A program made the position numbers and the translations under genes. Below, one piece after another: positions 22,330-22,382 of a stretch of DNA of 22,382 nucleotides; the first letter of the stretch is position 1, and every line of letters starts with the position of its first letter. Where the stretch lies: assembly GCA_002506755.1 (NCBI GenBank), contig DAYD01000003.1, positions 1 through 22,382 of the forward strand, written 5' to 3'. The notes under the pieces are model-generated. The model was not told where the DNA came from, searched no databases, and was given only the letters and a program-made list of their open reading frames with translations. The DNA comes from Euryarchaeota archaeon UBA462. GTDB lineage: Archaea; Thermoplasmatota; Poseidoniia; Poseidoniales; Thalassarchaeaceae.

Positions 22330-22382
22330 AACTGGTATTTTTCTAGAATCAAAACGGCACAAGCGCGATGTATCATTCCTTA

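Noticed and set aside
1..22382. CRISPR array, insertion sequence or integrase
   Set aside because: No regularly spaced repeat units, transposase or integrase motifs were seen anywhere in the window.

Overview
The window looks like a chromosome segment of a planktonic euryarchaeon, most plausibly a Marine Group II / Poseidoniia-type (Thermoplasmatota-related) archaeon. The archaeal assignment rests on several genes together: archaeal replication factor C large subunit, archaeal/eukaryotic-type glycyl-tRNA synthetase, TiaS (tRNA-Ile2 agmatidine synthetase, archaea only), archaeal proteasome alpha subunit, an archaeosortase, and diphthine-ammonia ligase. The lineage within the archaea is an inference from overall style: moderate GC, AGG/AGA-rich arginine codons, many GTG/TTG starts and tight gene packing. 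No rRNA, tRNA, CRISPR array or insertion sequence was recognised.

Layout. The left edge (1-253) is the C-terminus of a TrkH-type potassium transporter, convergent with a two-gene minus-strand unit, glyS then rfcL (3503-250). A divergent promoter region (3504-3675) leads to a very long Lhr-family helicase (3676-8973). The helicase is convergent with an archaeosortase A-like gene. That gene shares a 56-bp divergent promoter gap with a plus-strand train: gmhA-like isomerase, gmhB-like HAD phosphatase, tiaS, and two small membrane proteins (10017-13073). Next, purB and dph6 lie on the minus strand (15211-13065) and are divergent from the proteasome alpha subunit (15306-16016).

From about 16.1 kb to the right edge the character changes to an accessory-looking region. 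It holds two convergent DNA amino-methyltransferases of opposite motif order with no visible restriction nuclease. These are followed by a DUF3592-like two-TM protein, a 59-residue two-TM protein, an ABM-fold-like protein, a GNAT acetyltransferase in AT-richer DNA, a three-TM gene with an apparent single-base frameshift, an NTF2-like protein, two more two-TM proteins, a 127-bp intergenic stretch with strong inverted repeats, and a HAD phosphatase-like gene.

How the genes fit together. The left two thirds is mostly housekeeping: clamp loader, aminoacylation, tRNA and EF-2 modification, purine synthesis and proteolysis. Set within it is a cell-surface module of archaeosortase plus heptose-phosphate-type enzymes. 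The heptose-type enzymes carry substitutions at sites that bind zinc in the bacterial relatives, so their exact substrate is open. The right third is the best place to look for something undescribed: orphan methylation plus a dense set of small, fast-evolving membrane proteins, several apparently with their own leaderless promoters.
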